DNA of 64,000 bases from Microbacterium sp. KUDC0406 (GCF_021582875.1 NZ_CP091138.1:1984001-2048000); one strand, 5' to 3'; positions 48,820-58,348 are shown, counted from the first letter of the stretch. The notes: generated by a model not told the origin, from the letters alone. Translations and numbers: made by a program.

Positions 48820-50488
48820 TTACTCGTCGTCCTCGTGCTGCTGTCGCACCAGGTCGACGACCTCCTCGTACTTCGGAGAGTTCATGAAGTTGTCCACGGA
48901 GACATGAATCGCGTCCGGGGCCTTGGCCCTGGCCCGATCGGTCAGCTGGTTCTGCGTGATGATCAGATCGGCCGTCCCGTCGAGATTGGCGATCGCCTGG
49001 TTCACCACGGTGACGCCTTCGACGCCGGCCTTCTTCATCTTGTTGCGCAGCACGCTCGCGCCCATCGCGGACGAGCCCATGCCCGCGTCGCAGGCGAAGA
49101 CGATGCTGCTCACCCTCTTGTCGGCGAGCACCGCCCCTGCGGCAACGTTCACCCCGGCGACCTCATCGGCGATCGTCGTCTGCTCACCTGCCGCGTTCGC
49201 CTCGGCCTGTTCGCGCAGACCCGACAGCGCCTGGGACGACTTGCCCTTGTTCGCCTCGGTCGCGGCCACGGCTGCGGCGAGATCGCCGGCCCCCTCGGTC
49301 GCGAGGTCGCGCTTCCTGGTGCGGAGCAGGAAGAGCGCGGAGACCAGGAACGACACGGTCGCCGCCAGCACCACCGAGAGCGTCACGCCGACGTATCCCC
49401 AGCCGGGTCCGAAGTTGCTGTCTCCCGAGGTCTGGATGAGCACCGCGATGATCGAGCCGGGCGCCGCCGGCGCCCGCAGACCGCTGCCGAAGACGGCGTT
49501 GGTCGCGACCCCCGTCATGCCGCCCGCGATCGCCGCGAGCACCAGGATCGGCTTCATGAGCACGTACGGGAAGTAGATCTCGTGGATGCCGCCGAGGAAC
49601 TGGATGATGATCGCTCCGGGGCGGAGGCCCGTGCGGCGCCGACGCCGAAGAACGTGAACGCCAGCAGGATGCCGAGTCCCGGGCCGGGGTTGGCCTCGAC
49701 CAGGAACAGGATCGAACGGCCGAACTCGAGCGACTGCTGGGTGCCGATCGGAGTGAACACGCCGTGGTTGATCGCATTGTTGAGGAACAGGATCTTCGCC
49801 GGTTCCACGATGATCGACAGCAGGGAAGAAGCCCGTACTGCACGAGGAAGTCCACGATCGCGCCGAGGCCGTCGCTCAGCCAGGTCATGACCGGGCCGAA
49901 CACGAAGAATCCGACGATGGCGAGGATCATGCCGAGGATGCCGGCGCTGAAGTTGTTCACCAGCATCTCGAACCCTGGCCTGATCTTGCCGTCCCAGATC
50001 CGGTCCATCCACTTGGTCAGCAGAGCGGCGAGCGGCCCCATGACCATCGCGCCGAGGAACATCGGGATGGTCGTTCCCACGATCACTCCGACGGTGGCGA
50101 TCGCGGCGACCACACCGCCGCGTTCGCCGTAGACCATGCGGCCTCCGGTGTTCGCGATCATCAGCGGCAGCAGGTACGTGATCATCGGTCCGACGAGGCC
50201 GACGTACTGCGGGAAGGTGGCGCCGCCCTCGGAGGCCTGCGCCAGCGCGGTCATCGCGTGGCTCCAGCCGATCTCGTCGGCATTGCCGAAGCCGCCGAGG
50301 ATCGGCGCGACGGGGGTCCACCAGCCCAGCCAGCCGGTGGCGATGAACAGCGCGGTGATGAATCCCCAGGCGATGAAGGCGGCGATGTTCGGCATGATCA
50401 TGCCGGACAGGAAGGTGCCGAATCGTTGTATGGCGACCTGTGCCTTCTTGCCGCCGCTCGGTGCGACGGCCGGTGACGTCGTTGTCAT
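48820..50488 (-). CDS. mtlA: PTS mannitol transporter EIICB (two frameshifts)
   Basis: About 557 residues after repair. The EIIC part has [73 protein letters not shown] and [19 protein letters not shown] (the conserved GGIHE loop). The EIIB part near the C-terminus has [20 protein letters not shown], where the Cys is phosphorylated. Frame breaks at 49823-49825 and 49618-49621 each lack one base. GAGGAG precedes the ATG. It imports and phosphorylates mannitol. Confidence 0.94.
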
Positions 50489-50530
50489 GGTGATCTCCTC
50501 TTGTCAGGGTCTGTCAGTGGTTCGGGTCTG

Positions 50531-52214
50531 TCAGTGCTTCGGGTCCGTGCCTGCGCGTGATGCGGCCGTCGCGGCGGCGCGTGCCGTCCCGGCGCCGTCG
50601 GCGGCGAGCGCAGCATCCGCCATCCGTCGCGCGTCCTCGAGGCTGTGCGCGTGCAGGGCGGCGCGCACGTCGGCGAGCGCCGCCGGCGCCATCGAGAGCG
50701 AGGTCGCGCCGAGGCCCACCAGCACCAGCGCGAGCATCGGATCGGCGGCGGCCTCGCCGCAGATGCCGACCGGCTTGCCGTGGGCGCGGCCGGCCGCGCC
50801 GATCTCGCGGACCAGACGCAGCACCGCCGGATGCCACGGGTCCTGATACTGGGCCACTGTGCCCAGCACTCGGTCGGCCGCCATCGTGTACTGGGTCAGG
50901 TCGTTGGTTCCGACCGAGACGAAGTCGGTCTCGGCGAGCAGATGGTCGGCGAGAAGCGCCGCCGACGGCACCTCGACCATGATCCCGACCGTGCGGATGC
51001 CGTGCTCCCTGGCGAGGGCGGTGAACCAGCGGGTCTCCTCGACGGTCGCGACCATCGGGGCCATCACCCACAGGTCGGCTCCGTGCCCCTGCTCCGTGGT
51101 CGAGGCGTCCGCCTCGGCCAGGGCGGTGAGCTGGTCCCGCAGCACGTTCTCGTGTGCGCGGAGTGCACGGAGACCGCGCAGCCCGAGCGCGGGATTCTCC
51201 TCCTCCGCGTCGTTGAGGAAGGACAGCGGCTTGTCGGCTCCGGCATCCAGCAGCCGCACGACCACCTTCGTCCCGGCGAACCCGGTCAGCAGCTCCTCGT
51301 ACGCGGCCCGCTGCGCGGCCACGGACGGGGCCTCGTCGGCGCTGAGGAACAGGAACTCGGTGCGGAACAGCCCCACCCCTTCGGCGCCCAGGGCGCGGGC
51401 GTCGGCCGCGCCCTCCGGCTTGCCCAGGTTCGCCAGCAGCGGGATCGGGGTGCCGTCCGAGAGCGCACCCGGCCCGACAGGGACCGTGGCGGAGTCCCGA
51501 GCGCGCATCCGCTCGTCAGCCGCGTCGATGTCGGCGCCGGACGGATCGACGAGGACGGTGCCGGCGGATGCGTCGACGATCACTGTCTGGCCGTCGGTCA
51601 GTCCGGTGGCCTCCACCGCGCCCACGACCGCGACGATCCCCTTCTCCCTGGCCAGGATGGCCGTGTGCGAGGTCGGGCCGCCGTCACTGGTGACGAGCGC
51701 CAGGACCTGACCGAGATCGAGCAGGGCCGTGTCGGCCGGGGCGAGGTCGCGGGCGACCAGTACGAACGGATGACCGGGCTCGGGCACCCCGGGGCGGGAA
51801 CCCCCTGCAGCCGCGCGATGATCCGCTGCGCGACATCGTCGAGATCCGCGGCGCGCTCGCCGAGATAGCCGCCCATCGCCGTCAGCATGTCGCGGAACAC
51901 CGCGAAGGCCTCGTGGATCGCGCGCTCGGCGGTCCTGCCCGCGACGATCCGCGCCTCGATCTCGTCCGCCAGTGACGGGTCCTCGGCCATCATGGCCTGG
52001 GCCTCCAGCACCTCCTGCGCCGAGCCGCCGGCCCGCTCCCGCGGTCCTCGAGCTCGCGCGCGACCGCGCTCAGCGCCTCTGCGGCCCTGGCGCGCTCCTG
52101 CTCCGCCCCCAAGGCGCTGGGCGTCTCGGCGGGCGCGGGCAGCGGAGCGGCCATCCGCGCCACAGGTCCATGCGCGATGCCCTGCCCGATTCCGACTCCC
52201 GCGAGCTGCGTCAT
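50531..52214 (-). CDS. ptsI: PTS enzyme I (two frameshifts)
   Basis: About 562 residues after repair. Phosphohistidine motif LVTSDGGPTSHTAILAREKGI; PEP-binding barrel with GVGLFRTEFLFLSADEAP, LDAGADKPLSFL, NPALGLRGLR, FVSVGTNDLTQYTMAADR and GICGEAAADP (active Cys). It starts the phosphate relay from PEP to HPr. Frame breaks at about 52038-52040 (LEDRGERAGG) and 51787-51790 (APGVPEPGHP) each lack one base. The start is ATG 52214 or a GTG at 52229. The last 18 nt around the stop are partly duplicated just downstream. Confidence 0.94.
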
Positions 52215-52231
52215 CTCCTCTGCCCCCACGG

Positions 52232-52501
52232 TCAGGCGTCGTGATCGGTGGTCAGCAGCGCGTCGAGCTGATCGATGACGGCGTCCGCGCCGTCGCCGTC
52301 GGCCGTCAGCGTGACCTCGTCGCCCTGTTCGATGCCCAGGGCGATCACGGAGAGGATGCTCGCCGCGTTCACCGGCGACCCTTCGCCCTTCGCCAGTGTC
52401 ACCGGGATCCCGGCATCCTTCGCGGCCTGGGCGAACAGCTTCGCCGGACGTGCGTGCAGTCCGTGGGCGGATCCGATCCGCACCGTCCTCGTCACCGTCA
52501 T
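52232..52501 (-). CDS. ptsH: PTS phosphocarrier protein HPr
   Basis: 89 residues. SAHGLHARPAKLFAQAAKDA contains the active-site His, and NAASILSVIALGIEQGDEVT contains the Ser-46-type region of the family. It carries phosphate from EI to MtlF and other EIIA proteins. The ATG overlaps the stop of the upstream EIIB gene. Confidence 0.96.
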   Translation of the reverse strand: MTVTRTVRIGSAHGLHARPAKLFAQAAKDAGIPVTLAKGEGSPVNAASILSVIALGIEQGDEVTLTADGDGADAVIDQLDALLTTDHDA

Positions 52502-52854
52502 CGGGTCTCCTCTCGTCGGTCCGCGCGAACGCGGTGATCGTCATCGGTCTCGGCGGTGAGTGCCTGGCGCACGATCTCCAGTGTCCGCGCGCCGTCCAGA
52601 TCGCCGTAGATGTCCGGGGGCAGCACCGCGACCCTTGTGCCGCGCGCGGCCGCGTCGACCAGCAGGTCGTCCTGCCGGTCGGCAAGGTGCGGGCCGAGCA
52701 GCAGCAGATCTGCGCCGTCCAGGCATCCCGGCAGTGCGGACAGCGATGCGGGCTCCGCGGTGTGCGCGATCGCGCGCGCATCCAGGGCCGTCCGCAGCCG
52801 CTGCGCCACGAACGTGCTGGACGCACCTGCGCCGCACAAGACCACGATCCTCAT
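52498..52854 (-). CDS. Orphan PTS EIIB of the lactose/chitobiose type
   Basis: 118 residues. IVVLCGAGASSTFVAQRLRT is the P-loop with the phosphorylated Cys, and ADLLLLGPHLADRQDDLLVD matches the LLGPQV region of lactose/cellobiose EIIB. The polar tail (TDDDHRVRADRREE) is extra. No EIIC of that class is in the window, and MtlA already has its own EIIB, so the partner is unclear. As first gene of the pts-mtl operon it could be regulatory. Confidence 0.83.
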   Translation of the reverse strand: MRIVVLCGAGASSTFVAQRLRTALDARAIAHTAEPASLSALPGCLDGADLLLLGPHLADRQDDLLVDAAARGTRVAVLPPDIYGDLDGARTLEIVRQALTAETDDDHRVRADRREETR

Positions 52855-52999
52855 CGACCCGCCTCCTCCAGGTCATTCTGACCGCCGGGCGAGCGGGCCT
52901 GCCAACAGATCTGTTTCCGGTGGGGCGGAAAGACCTCGGACCCGGACCGCCATGGTTGACTGGTCCCGTCGTGCGTCGATGCCGGCGGAAGGAGCGACG

Positions 53000-54901
53000 G
53001 TGACCAGATCGAGACAGGACCGTCTGCTCTCCCTGCTGATGCGCGATGGCGGGTGGCTCACGGCCGCGCGGCTCGCGGACGCCCTGGGTGTGACGCCGCG
53101 CAGCATCCGCTCCTACGTCACCGCCCTGAACTCCCGCGCCGGCGGCGTCGCCGTGGAGTCCGGCCCGCAGGGCTATCGGATCGGCCCCGCAGCCGGAGCG
53201 CTCCCCGCCGGAAACGGTGACGGCGACACGCCGCGAGACCGGCTGCACACCCTGGTGCGCGACCTCCTCACCGCCGACGACGGCATCGACGTGCATGACG
53301 CCGCTGCGCGGCTGCACGTGTCGGATGCCACGCTCGAGGCCGACCTCGCTCGGGTGCGCAACCTGATCGCCGACCCGTCGCTGGTCCTCTCCCGTGCCGG
53401 CTCGCGGGCGCGTCTGAGCGGTCCCGAGAGCGCACAGCGCCGTCTGCTGAGCGTGCTCGTGCACGACGAGATGGATGCCGGGCCGTTCGACGTGGTCTCG
53501 CTGCGCAGGGCCCTCGGCGAGACCGTGCCCCGGGCGGATCGTTTCGACGCCTTCGCCGAGGCGCTGCGCACCGCGCTGGGAGAACACGGCTACTACATCA
53601 ACGAACTCGGCATCTCGGACGTGCTCGCCCATATCGCGATCGCGGTCGACCGGGTCGCGCACGGACGGCCACTCGAGATCGCCGGAGCGTCGGCCGGTCC
53701 GGCCGCCGACGACATCGCCGAACTGCTCGCGACGCTCGTCTGGGAGCAGCTCGGGGTCGCCCTGGGAGCCGGCGACCGCCAGCACCTGGCGATGCTGCTC
53801 CTGACCCGGGTGGTCACCCCCGGACCGGCGGCGAGGCCGACCGCCGCGCCCGAGATGGAGGAGACGGTGCGCGACCTCGTCACCGCCGTGGCCGAGGAGT
53901 TCCTCGTCGACCTGGTGCACGAGGAGTTCATCCGCCGGCTGGCGCTGCACGTGCAGAATCTGCAGAGCCGCGCCAGGGAGGATGCCTGGTCGCGCAACCC
54001 GCTCGCCCGATCGCTGAAGTCCTCGTATCCGATGATCTTCGACATCGCGGTGTCCATCGCCAGCGGACTGCAGCGCCGCCTCGGCTTCACGATCCCGGAT
54101 GACGAGATCGCGTACATCGCGATCCACGTCGGCGGGCGGCTGGAGCGCAGCAGGCGCCGTGCCAGTCTGCTGACCGCGACGATCGTGTGCCCGGGCTACT
54201 ACGAGATGCAGGATCTGCTGCGCTCGAGCGTGGCGCAGTCCCTCGGGCAGTCGATCGAGGTCGTCGACCTGCAGACGCGGATCGACCCGGACTGGGCCGC
54301 GATCGACTCCGACCTGATCCTGACGACGGTGAGCGCTCCCCCGCTCGGCGACCGCGTCGTGCGCATCCAGCCGTTCCTCACCGAGGCCGACGTGGATCGC
54401 GTACAGCTCGCTGCCTCCCGCATCCGGCGCAGCAGAAGACTGGCCGGGCTGCGCGGCGAGCTCGAGCGGTACTTCGACGAAGCGGCGTTCGTCTCGCCGC
54501 TCCCGGCGGACACCGAGGAGGAGGTCATCCGGCGACTGGGCGGGCTGCTCGTCGCGCGCGGGGTGATCGATGACGACTACGTCACGAGGGCGATCGAACG
54601 GGAGCGGCTGTCATCGACCGCCTTCACCGACGATCTCGCCGTTCCGCACGCCATCGGCATGACCGCGTCGCGGACCATGATCGCGATCGGCGTCGCCGAC
54701 CCGTCGATCCGGTGGGGCGACGCGCGGGTGCACGTCGTGGCGCTGGTGGCGTTCTCAGAGGATGACCGGGAGGCCTTCCAGACGGTGTTCGAGCAGCTCG
54801 TGGAGGTGTTCGGCGAGCGCGAGTCCGTGCAGCGGCTGCTCGCGAGGAAGGCGGACTTCTCCTCCTTCCTCGACGAGCTGGTCGCGGTGATCGACGGCTG
54901 A
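53000..54901 (+). CDS. mtlR: PTS-controlled transcriptional regulator (MtlR/BglG type)
   Basis: 633 residues. N-terminal winged helix (QDRLLSLLMRDGGWLTAARL, LGVTPRSIRSYVTAL), a second HTH (LHVSDATLEADLARVRNLI), and two PTS regulation domains (GYYINELGISDVLAHIAIAV; FTIPDDEIAYIAIHVGGRLE). An EIIB-like domain (TIVCPGYYEMQDLLRSSV) and a C-terminal EIIA domain (FTDDLAVPHAIGMTASR) complete the set. This domain order is that of MtlR activators, whose activity is set by HPr and EII phosphorylation. GGAAGGAG lies before the GTG at 53000. It diverges from the pts-mtl operon and should control it. Confidence 0.93.
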   Translation: MTRSRQDRLLSLLMRDGGWLTAARLADALGVTPRSIRSYVTALNSRAGGVAVESGPQGYRIGPAAGALPAGNGDGDTPRDRLHTLVRDLLTADDGIDVHDAAARLHVSDATLEADLARVRNLIADPSLVLSRAGSRARLSGPESAQRRLLSVLVHDEMDAGPFDVVSLRRALGETVPRADRFDAFAEALRTALGEHGYYINELGISDVLAHIAIAVDRVAHGRPLEIAGASAGPAADDIAELLATLVWEQLGVALGAGDRQHLAMLLLTRVVTPGPAARPTAAPEMEETVRDLVTAVAEEFLVDLVHEEFIRRLALHVQNLQSRAREDAWSRNPLARSLKSSYPMIFDIAVSIASGLQRRLGFTIPDDEIAYIAIHVGGRLERSRRRASLLTATIVCPGYYEMQDLLRSSVAQSLGQSIEVVDLQTRIDPDWAAIDSDLILTTVSAPPLGDRVVRIQPFLTEADVDRVQLAASRIRRSRRLAGLRGELERYFDEAAFVSPLPADTEEEVIRRLGGLLVARGVIDDDYVTRAIERERLSSTAFTDDLAVPHAIGMTASRTMIAIGVADPSIRWGDARVHVVALVAFSEDDREAFQTVFEQLVEVFGERESVQRLLARKADFSSFLDELVAVIDG

Positions 54902-54908
54902 GCGGCGC

Positions 54909-55391
54909 TCAGTCCCCGATCCGGGCGATCGTGACGATCCGCGGGGCGTCGGCGTCGAGGTCCTCGTCGGCGAGGTCGTCATCGCCCCCGACCGGGCGCT
55001 CGAGCTCGATGTCCCACCAGGCATCCGTCACGGCGGCGGCCATCGGCCGCCCCCACTCGATCACCGTGACCGAGTGCGCGATGTCGAGGTCGAGGTCGTC
55101 CAGCTCGTCGGCCGAGCCCAGGCGGTAGGCGTCCACGTGCACGAGCGGCGCGCCGCCGACCAGCGAGGGGTGCGTGCGGGCGATCACGAAGGTCGGGCTC
55201 TGCACTGGGCCGCGCACGCCGAGGCCCTCGGCCAGGCCCCGTGTGAACGTCGTCTTCCCCGCGCCGAGGGGCCCGGTCAGCACCAGCACGTCACCGGCAC
55301 GCAGCCGGGTGCCGATGCGGTGCCCGAGCGACTCCATGTCGTCCGACGTCGCGATCTCGCGTCGCCCGACGAATTCCCCGAGCCCGCTCAT
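54909..55391 (-). CDS. tsaE: tRNA threonylcarbamoyladenosine biosynthesis ATPase TsaE
   Basis: 160 residues. Walker A is VLVLTGPLGAGKTTFTRGLA, followed by VQSPTFVIARTHPS, LVHVDAYRLGSADELDDLDL (Walker B region) and VTVIEWG. TsaE powers the TsaB/TsaD cycle. The ATG at 55391 has GGAGAG 6 nt upstream; another ATG two codons earlier would overlap that site. The C-terminal 25 residues are acidic and longer than in most homologues. Confidence 0.93.
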   Translation of the reverse strand: MSGLGEFVGRREIATSDDMESLGHRIGTRLRAGDVLVLTGPLGAGKTTFTRGLAEGLGVRGPVQSPTFVIARTHPSLVGGAPLVHVDAYRLGSADELDDLDLDIAHSVTVIEWGRPMAAAVTDAWWDIELERPVGGDDDLADEDLDADAPRIVTIARIGD

Positions 55392-55419
55392 CGCCATCTC
55401 TCCGCACCTCGCCGCGCAC

Positions 55420-55507
55420 TTCGCCGAGACCCCGTCTCCGCGTCGACACCCCGCCTGGCCGACGCCGCTGAGACGGCGTCTCGGCGGTAAGACGGGGTCT
55501 CGGCGAA
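55420..55507. repeat. Family D palindromic repeat
   Basis: TTCGCCGAGACCCCGTCT (55420-55437) pairs perfectly with 55490-55507. An inner stem (GCCGACGCCG with CGGCGTCTCGGC) lies between them. Located between alr and tsaE. Confidence 0.8.
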
Positions 55508-55521
55508 CGAGCGGACGGCGG

Positions 55522-56622
55522 TCATCGCACGCTCCGGCGCGGCACGCGCGGCCCGATGCGGGTGACGATCTCGTAGTTGATCGTGCCAGCGGCATCCGCC
55601 CAGTCGGTGGCGGAAGGCTGGCCGAGCGTGGGGTCGCCGAACACGATCACCTCGTCGCCGGGCGCGACCTGCGCATCGCCGACGTCGACGACGAACTGAT
55701 CCATCGCGATGCGCCCGGCCACGCGGAAGCGCTGCCCGCCGATCTGCACCGGACCTCGGTCGGATGCCTGCCGCGGAATGCCGTCCGCGTAACCGAGAGG
55801 TACGAGCACCAGCGTGGTCTCGCGCTCGGTGCGATAGGCGTAGTCGTACGAGACGCCGGTGCCGGCGGGCACTCTGCGCACGGCATCCACTGCGGCGCGC
55901 AGCGTCATCGCGGGCCGCAGGCCGAGGTCGGCCGAGCTGCGATCGGCGAACGGCGACAGCCCGTACAGGCCGATGCCGATCCGCACCGCATCCAGACGGG
56001 TGTCGGGGCGGTCGATCGCGGCCGCAGTGGCGGCGAGGTGCCGGATCTCGGGGCGGATGCCGAGAGACGCCGCCTGCTCGACCGCCGCGTCGAAGTCCGC
56101 GAGCGCCGCGGCGTCGTCGGCGGCGGAGGCGTTCGAGAGATGGCTGAAGATGCCGACGACGCGGATGTGCCCGATCCGCTCCAGACGGGCGGCCTCGGCG
56201 AAGGCCCGCTCGCGGTCTGCGGGGGCGAGCCCGTTGCGGCTGAGCCCCGTGTCGAGCTTGAGGTGCACGGCGGTCGTGCCCGGAGCGGATGCCGCGGACT
56301 GCAGCTGCGGCATCGACGAGACGCCGATCTCGATGCCGGCATCCGCGGCGTCGTCGAACCGGCGGTCGGCCGGATGCAGCCAGGCCATCAGCGGCGCGTT
56401 GATGCCGGCGCGACGCAGTTCGAGCGCCTCCTCGATCGTGGCGACCCCGAGCCGGGACGCACCTCCGGCGAGGGCGGCGGTCGCGGCATCCACCGCGCTG
56501 TGGCCGTATCCGTTCGCCTTGACCACGCCGATCACGTCGACGCCGGTCAGCCGCCTCAGGTGCCGGACGTTGTCGGAGATCGCGTCGAGGTCGATCGTGG
56601 CCTCGCGGAAAGGCGTGCTCAT
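55522..56622 (-). CDS. alr: Alanine racemase
   Basis: 366 residues. REATIDLDAISDNVRHLRRL, VVKANGYGHSAVDAA (PLP Lys in the KANGYGHG-type motif), HLKLDTGLSRNGL, FSHLSNASA, VRIGIGLYGLSPF, VSYDYAYRTERETTLVLVPLGYADGIPR (catalytic Tyr region) and GRIAMDQFVVDVG. It makes D-alanine for peptidoglycan. The start follows the conserved fold; the open frame extends upstream into a repeat without coding character. Confidence 0.96.
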   Translation of the reverse strand: MSTPFREATIDLDAISDNVRHLRRLTGVDVIGVVKANGYGHSAVDAATAALAGGASRLGVATIEEALELRRAGINAPLMAWLHPADRRFDDAADAGIEIGVSSMPQLQSAASAPGTTAVHLKLDTGLSRNGLAPADRERAFAEAARLERIGHIRVVGIFSHLSNASAADDAAALADFDAAVEQAASLGIRPEIRHLAATAAAIDRPDTRLDAVRIGIGLYGLSPFADRSSADLGLRPAMTLRAAVDAVRRVPAGTGVSYDYAYRTERETTLVLVPLGYADGIPRQASDRGPVQIGGQRFRVAGRIAMDQFVVDVGDAQVAPGDEVIVFGDPTLGQPSATDWADAAGTINYEIVTRIGPRVPRRSVR

Positions 56623-56642
56623 GCGGTGTGCTCCCCTTCTGC

Positions 56643-56737
56643 TCCTCGCCGAAGCCCCTCCTGATCGCCGAGACCCCTCCTGGGTGACGTCGCTGCGGCG
56701 GGGCCTCGGCGGCAGAAGGGGGTCTCGGCGGAGAAGG
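56643..56737. repeat. Family D palindromic repeat, second copy
   Basis: CGCCGAGACCCCTCCT (56666-56681) pairs with AGAAGGGGGTCTCGGCG (56714-56730). An extra CGCCGAAGCCCCTCCT copy lies at about 56647. Located between acpS and alr. Confidence 0.75.
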
Positions 56738-56743
56738 AACGGG

Positions 56744-57106
56744 TCATGCGGCATCCGGTCCTTCTGCGATGACCTGCGCGATCGCAAGGCCGGCGTCGTG
56801 GCTCAGGCTCAGATGCAGCGTGCGGATGCCGCGCCGCGATACGACCTCGGATGTCGTGCCGGTGAGCACGAAGTAGGGCTTGCCGGAGGGCTCGGAGGCG
56901 ATCTCGATCTCGGTCCAGTGCACCCCGTCCGAGCCGCCGAGCGCCTTGATCAGCGCCTCCTTCGCCGCGTATCGCGCGGCGAGCGATCGCAGGGGCAGCT
57001 GCTGCTCGGATGTCGTGAACAGACGCTCCAGCAGCCGAGGCGTCCGCGCGACCGAGCGCTCGAACCGCGGGATGTCGACGAGGTCGATTCCGGTCCCGAT
57101 GATCAC
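56744..57106 (-). CDS. acpS: Holo-ACP synthase (4'-phosphopantetheinyl transferase)
   Basis: 120 residues. MIIGTGIDLVDIPRFERSVA (Mg-binding Asp), LAARYAAKEALIKALGG (KEA motif) and LHLSLSHDAGLAIAQVI. It adds phosphopantetheine to acyl carrier protein. The order acpS-alr-tsaE is common in Gram-positive bacteria. Confidence 0.95.
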   Translation of the reverse strand: MIIGTGIDLVDIPRFERSVARTPRLLERLFTTSEQQLPLRSLAARYAAKEALIKALGGSDGVHWTEIEIASEPSGKPYFVLTGTTSEVVSRRGIRTLHLSLSHDAGLAIAQVIAEGPDAA

Positions 57107-57157
57107 CGGATCAGCCTACCGGGGCGGGGTCGATGAGCTCTCTGCGGTGCAGGATCC

Positions 57158-57371
57158 TCTGCGGGTGGCGGAGGTTTCTGGGGATGGCGGCAGATCCCGC
57201 CGCGATTCGTCCGCCGGGTGCAGATCCTGCCGCCAGCTGCACGACACGACGACGCCCACGGTGTCCGCAGATCTCGGGCATCCGCCCTTGCAGGCGGCGG
57301 ACGAATCTACGGATGGCGGAGATTCCGCCGGTGTGTCCACCGCCGAACGCAGATCGATCCGCCACCTGCAG
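57158..57371. repeat. Family C palindromic repeats, two copies
   Basis: Units at 57158-57240 and 57288-57371 with GGCGGCGGACGAATCTACGG and GGATGGCGGAG arms against CGCAGATCGATCCGCCACCT. The centre contains GGTGTGTCC. They fill the gap between acpS and the SRPBCC gene; no gene is seen. Confidence 0.75.
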
Positions 57372-57383
57372 GTCAGGCCAGGG

Positions 57384-57875
57384 TCAGAGGGCCCCGAACC
57401 GGGCCTCGTATTCCGGCGAAAGTTCTGCGAACCGGTCATCCCATTCCTGCTCGAAGGACTCTCCGGCGAGATGAGCCCTGAGCCGCTCCAGATACGTCTG
57501 CCAGCCGGCACCGTAGAAGATCGAGCGGATGCCGGTGTGCACGAGGCGCATCCGGGTGCCGCCCTCGACCTCTTCGAGGGTGACGACGACCTCGGTGGGC
57601 TCCTCCTCGATGGCGTGCCAGGTGGTGGTGAATGACCGCGGGGCGTCGCAGGCGGTGATGGTGCCGGTGGCCCAGGAGGGCTCGTCGCCGTTCGCAGCGA
57701 CGGCCCAGGTGCCGCCGAGACGCAGGTCGCCGGTGTACTCGACCATCCAGCGCGACAGGCGCTCCGGCGTGGTGATGGCCTGCCAGAGGTCGTCGATGCC
57801 GGTGGCGTAGACGTCTTCGTAGACCAGCCGGTAACCGGACGGATGCTTCTCGATGACGGGACTGGTGATGCTCAT
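57384..57875 (-). CDS. SRPBCC/AHSA1-type protein
   Basis: 163 residues of the START-like fold: YEDVYATGIDDLWQAITTPERLSRWMVEYTGDLRLGGTW, VVVTLEEVEGGTRMRLVHTGI and GAGWQTYLERLRAHLAGE. This is the Aha1 C-terminal-like group typical of proteins encoded with ArsR regulators. The ligand is unknown. Its ATG overlaps the ArsR stop (ATGA), so the two genes are co-translated. Confidence 0.87.
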   Translation of the reverse strand: MSITSPVIEKHPSGYRLVYEDVYATGIDDLWQAITTPERLSRWMVEYTGDLRLGGTWAVAANGDEPSWATGTITACDAPRSFTTTWHAIEEEPTEVVVTLEEVEGGTRMRLVHTGIRSIFYGAGWQTYLERLRAHLAGESFEQEWDDRFAELSPEYEARFGAL

Positions 57876-58222
57876 GAGATCTTCCTCTCCCTGTTCTCGG
57901 ATGCCGCGCGGCGACCCCGCGCGACCTCGGTGTGCAGGGCGTCGAGGCGCTGCGCGAGCGGATCGGTCAGCTGCGCGAGGGCTCGGGATGCGGCATCCAC
58001 TCCCGCGCGATCCAGCGCGTAGATCCGGCGCGTGCCCTCGGCGCGCACGGTCGCGAAGCCGTTCTCGCGGAGCACCCGCAGGTGCTGCGAGACCGCCGGC
58101 TGCGAGATGCCGAACTCGTCACGGGCGATGTCGGTCAGCACGCCGGCCGGCTGCTCGCCCAGGGCGAGCACCGCGAGCAGGCGCCGCCGCACGGCATCCG
58201 CCAGGACCTCGAACTCATGCAC
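57872..58222 (-). CDS. ArsR-family transcriptional regulator
   Basis: 116 residues. Winged helix: VLADAVRRRLLAVLALGEQP, VLTDIARDEFGISQPAVSQHLRVLRENGFATVRAEGTRRIYAL. No cysteine metal site is present, as expected for the SRPBCC-linked ArsR group. The GTG at 58222 lies 6 nt after a TATAAT box, implying a leaderless transcript. A palindrome overlapping that box suggests autoregulation. Confidence 0.88.
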   Translation of the reverse strand: MHEFEVLADAVRRRLLAVLALGEQPAGVLTDIARDEFGISQPAVSQHLRVLRENGFATVRAEGTRRIYALDRAGVDAASRALAQLTDPLAQRLDALHTEVARGRRAASENRERKIS

Positions 58223-58228
58223 GGCTTC

Positions 58229-58250
58229 ATTATATAAGTCTATTCTTATA
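58229..58250 (-). promoter_or_regulatory. Leaderless promoter (TATAAT) with overlapping palindromic operator
   Basis: On the minus strand ATAAG-N6-CTTAT immediately precedes and overlaps the TATAAT box (58229-58234). This is a likely ArsR autorepression site, and its AT richness stands out in this GC-rich DNA. Confidence 0.7.
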
Positions 58251-58268
58251 TGCGCCAGAAGCTCTTCG

Positions 58269-58348
58269 CCCGGCGGACCGATCTGCGGATGGCGGAGGAT
58301 TCCGCGGAGTGTCCGTTGCCGGATGCAGAATCGTCCGCCATCTGCGGT
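58269..58348. repeat. Family C palindromic repeat
   Basis: CGGCGGACCGATCTGCGGAT and GGCGGAGGATTCCGC arms, central GAGTGTCC, then GCAGAATCGTCCGCCATCTG. It lies just upstream of the AbiEi/DUF559 gene. Confidence 0.75.
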
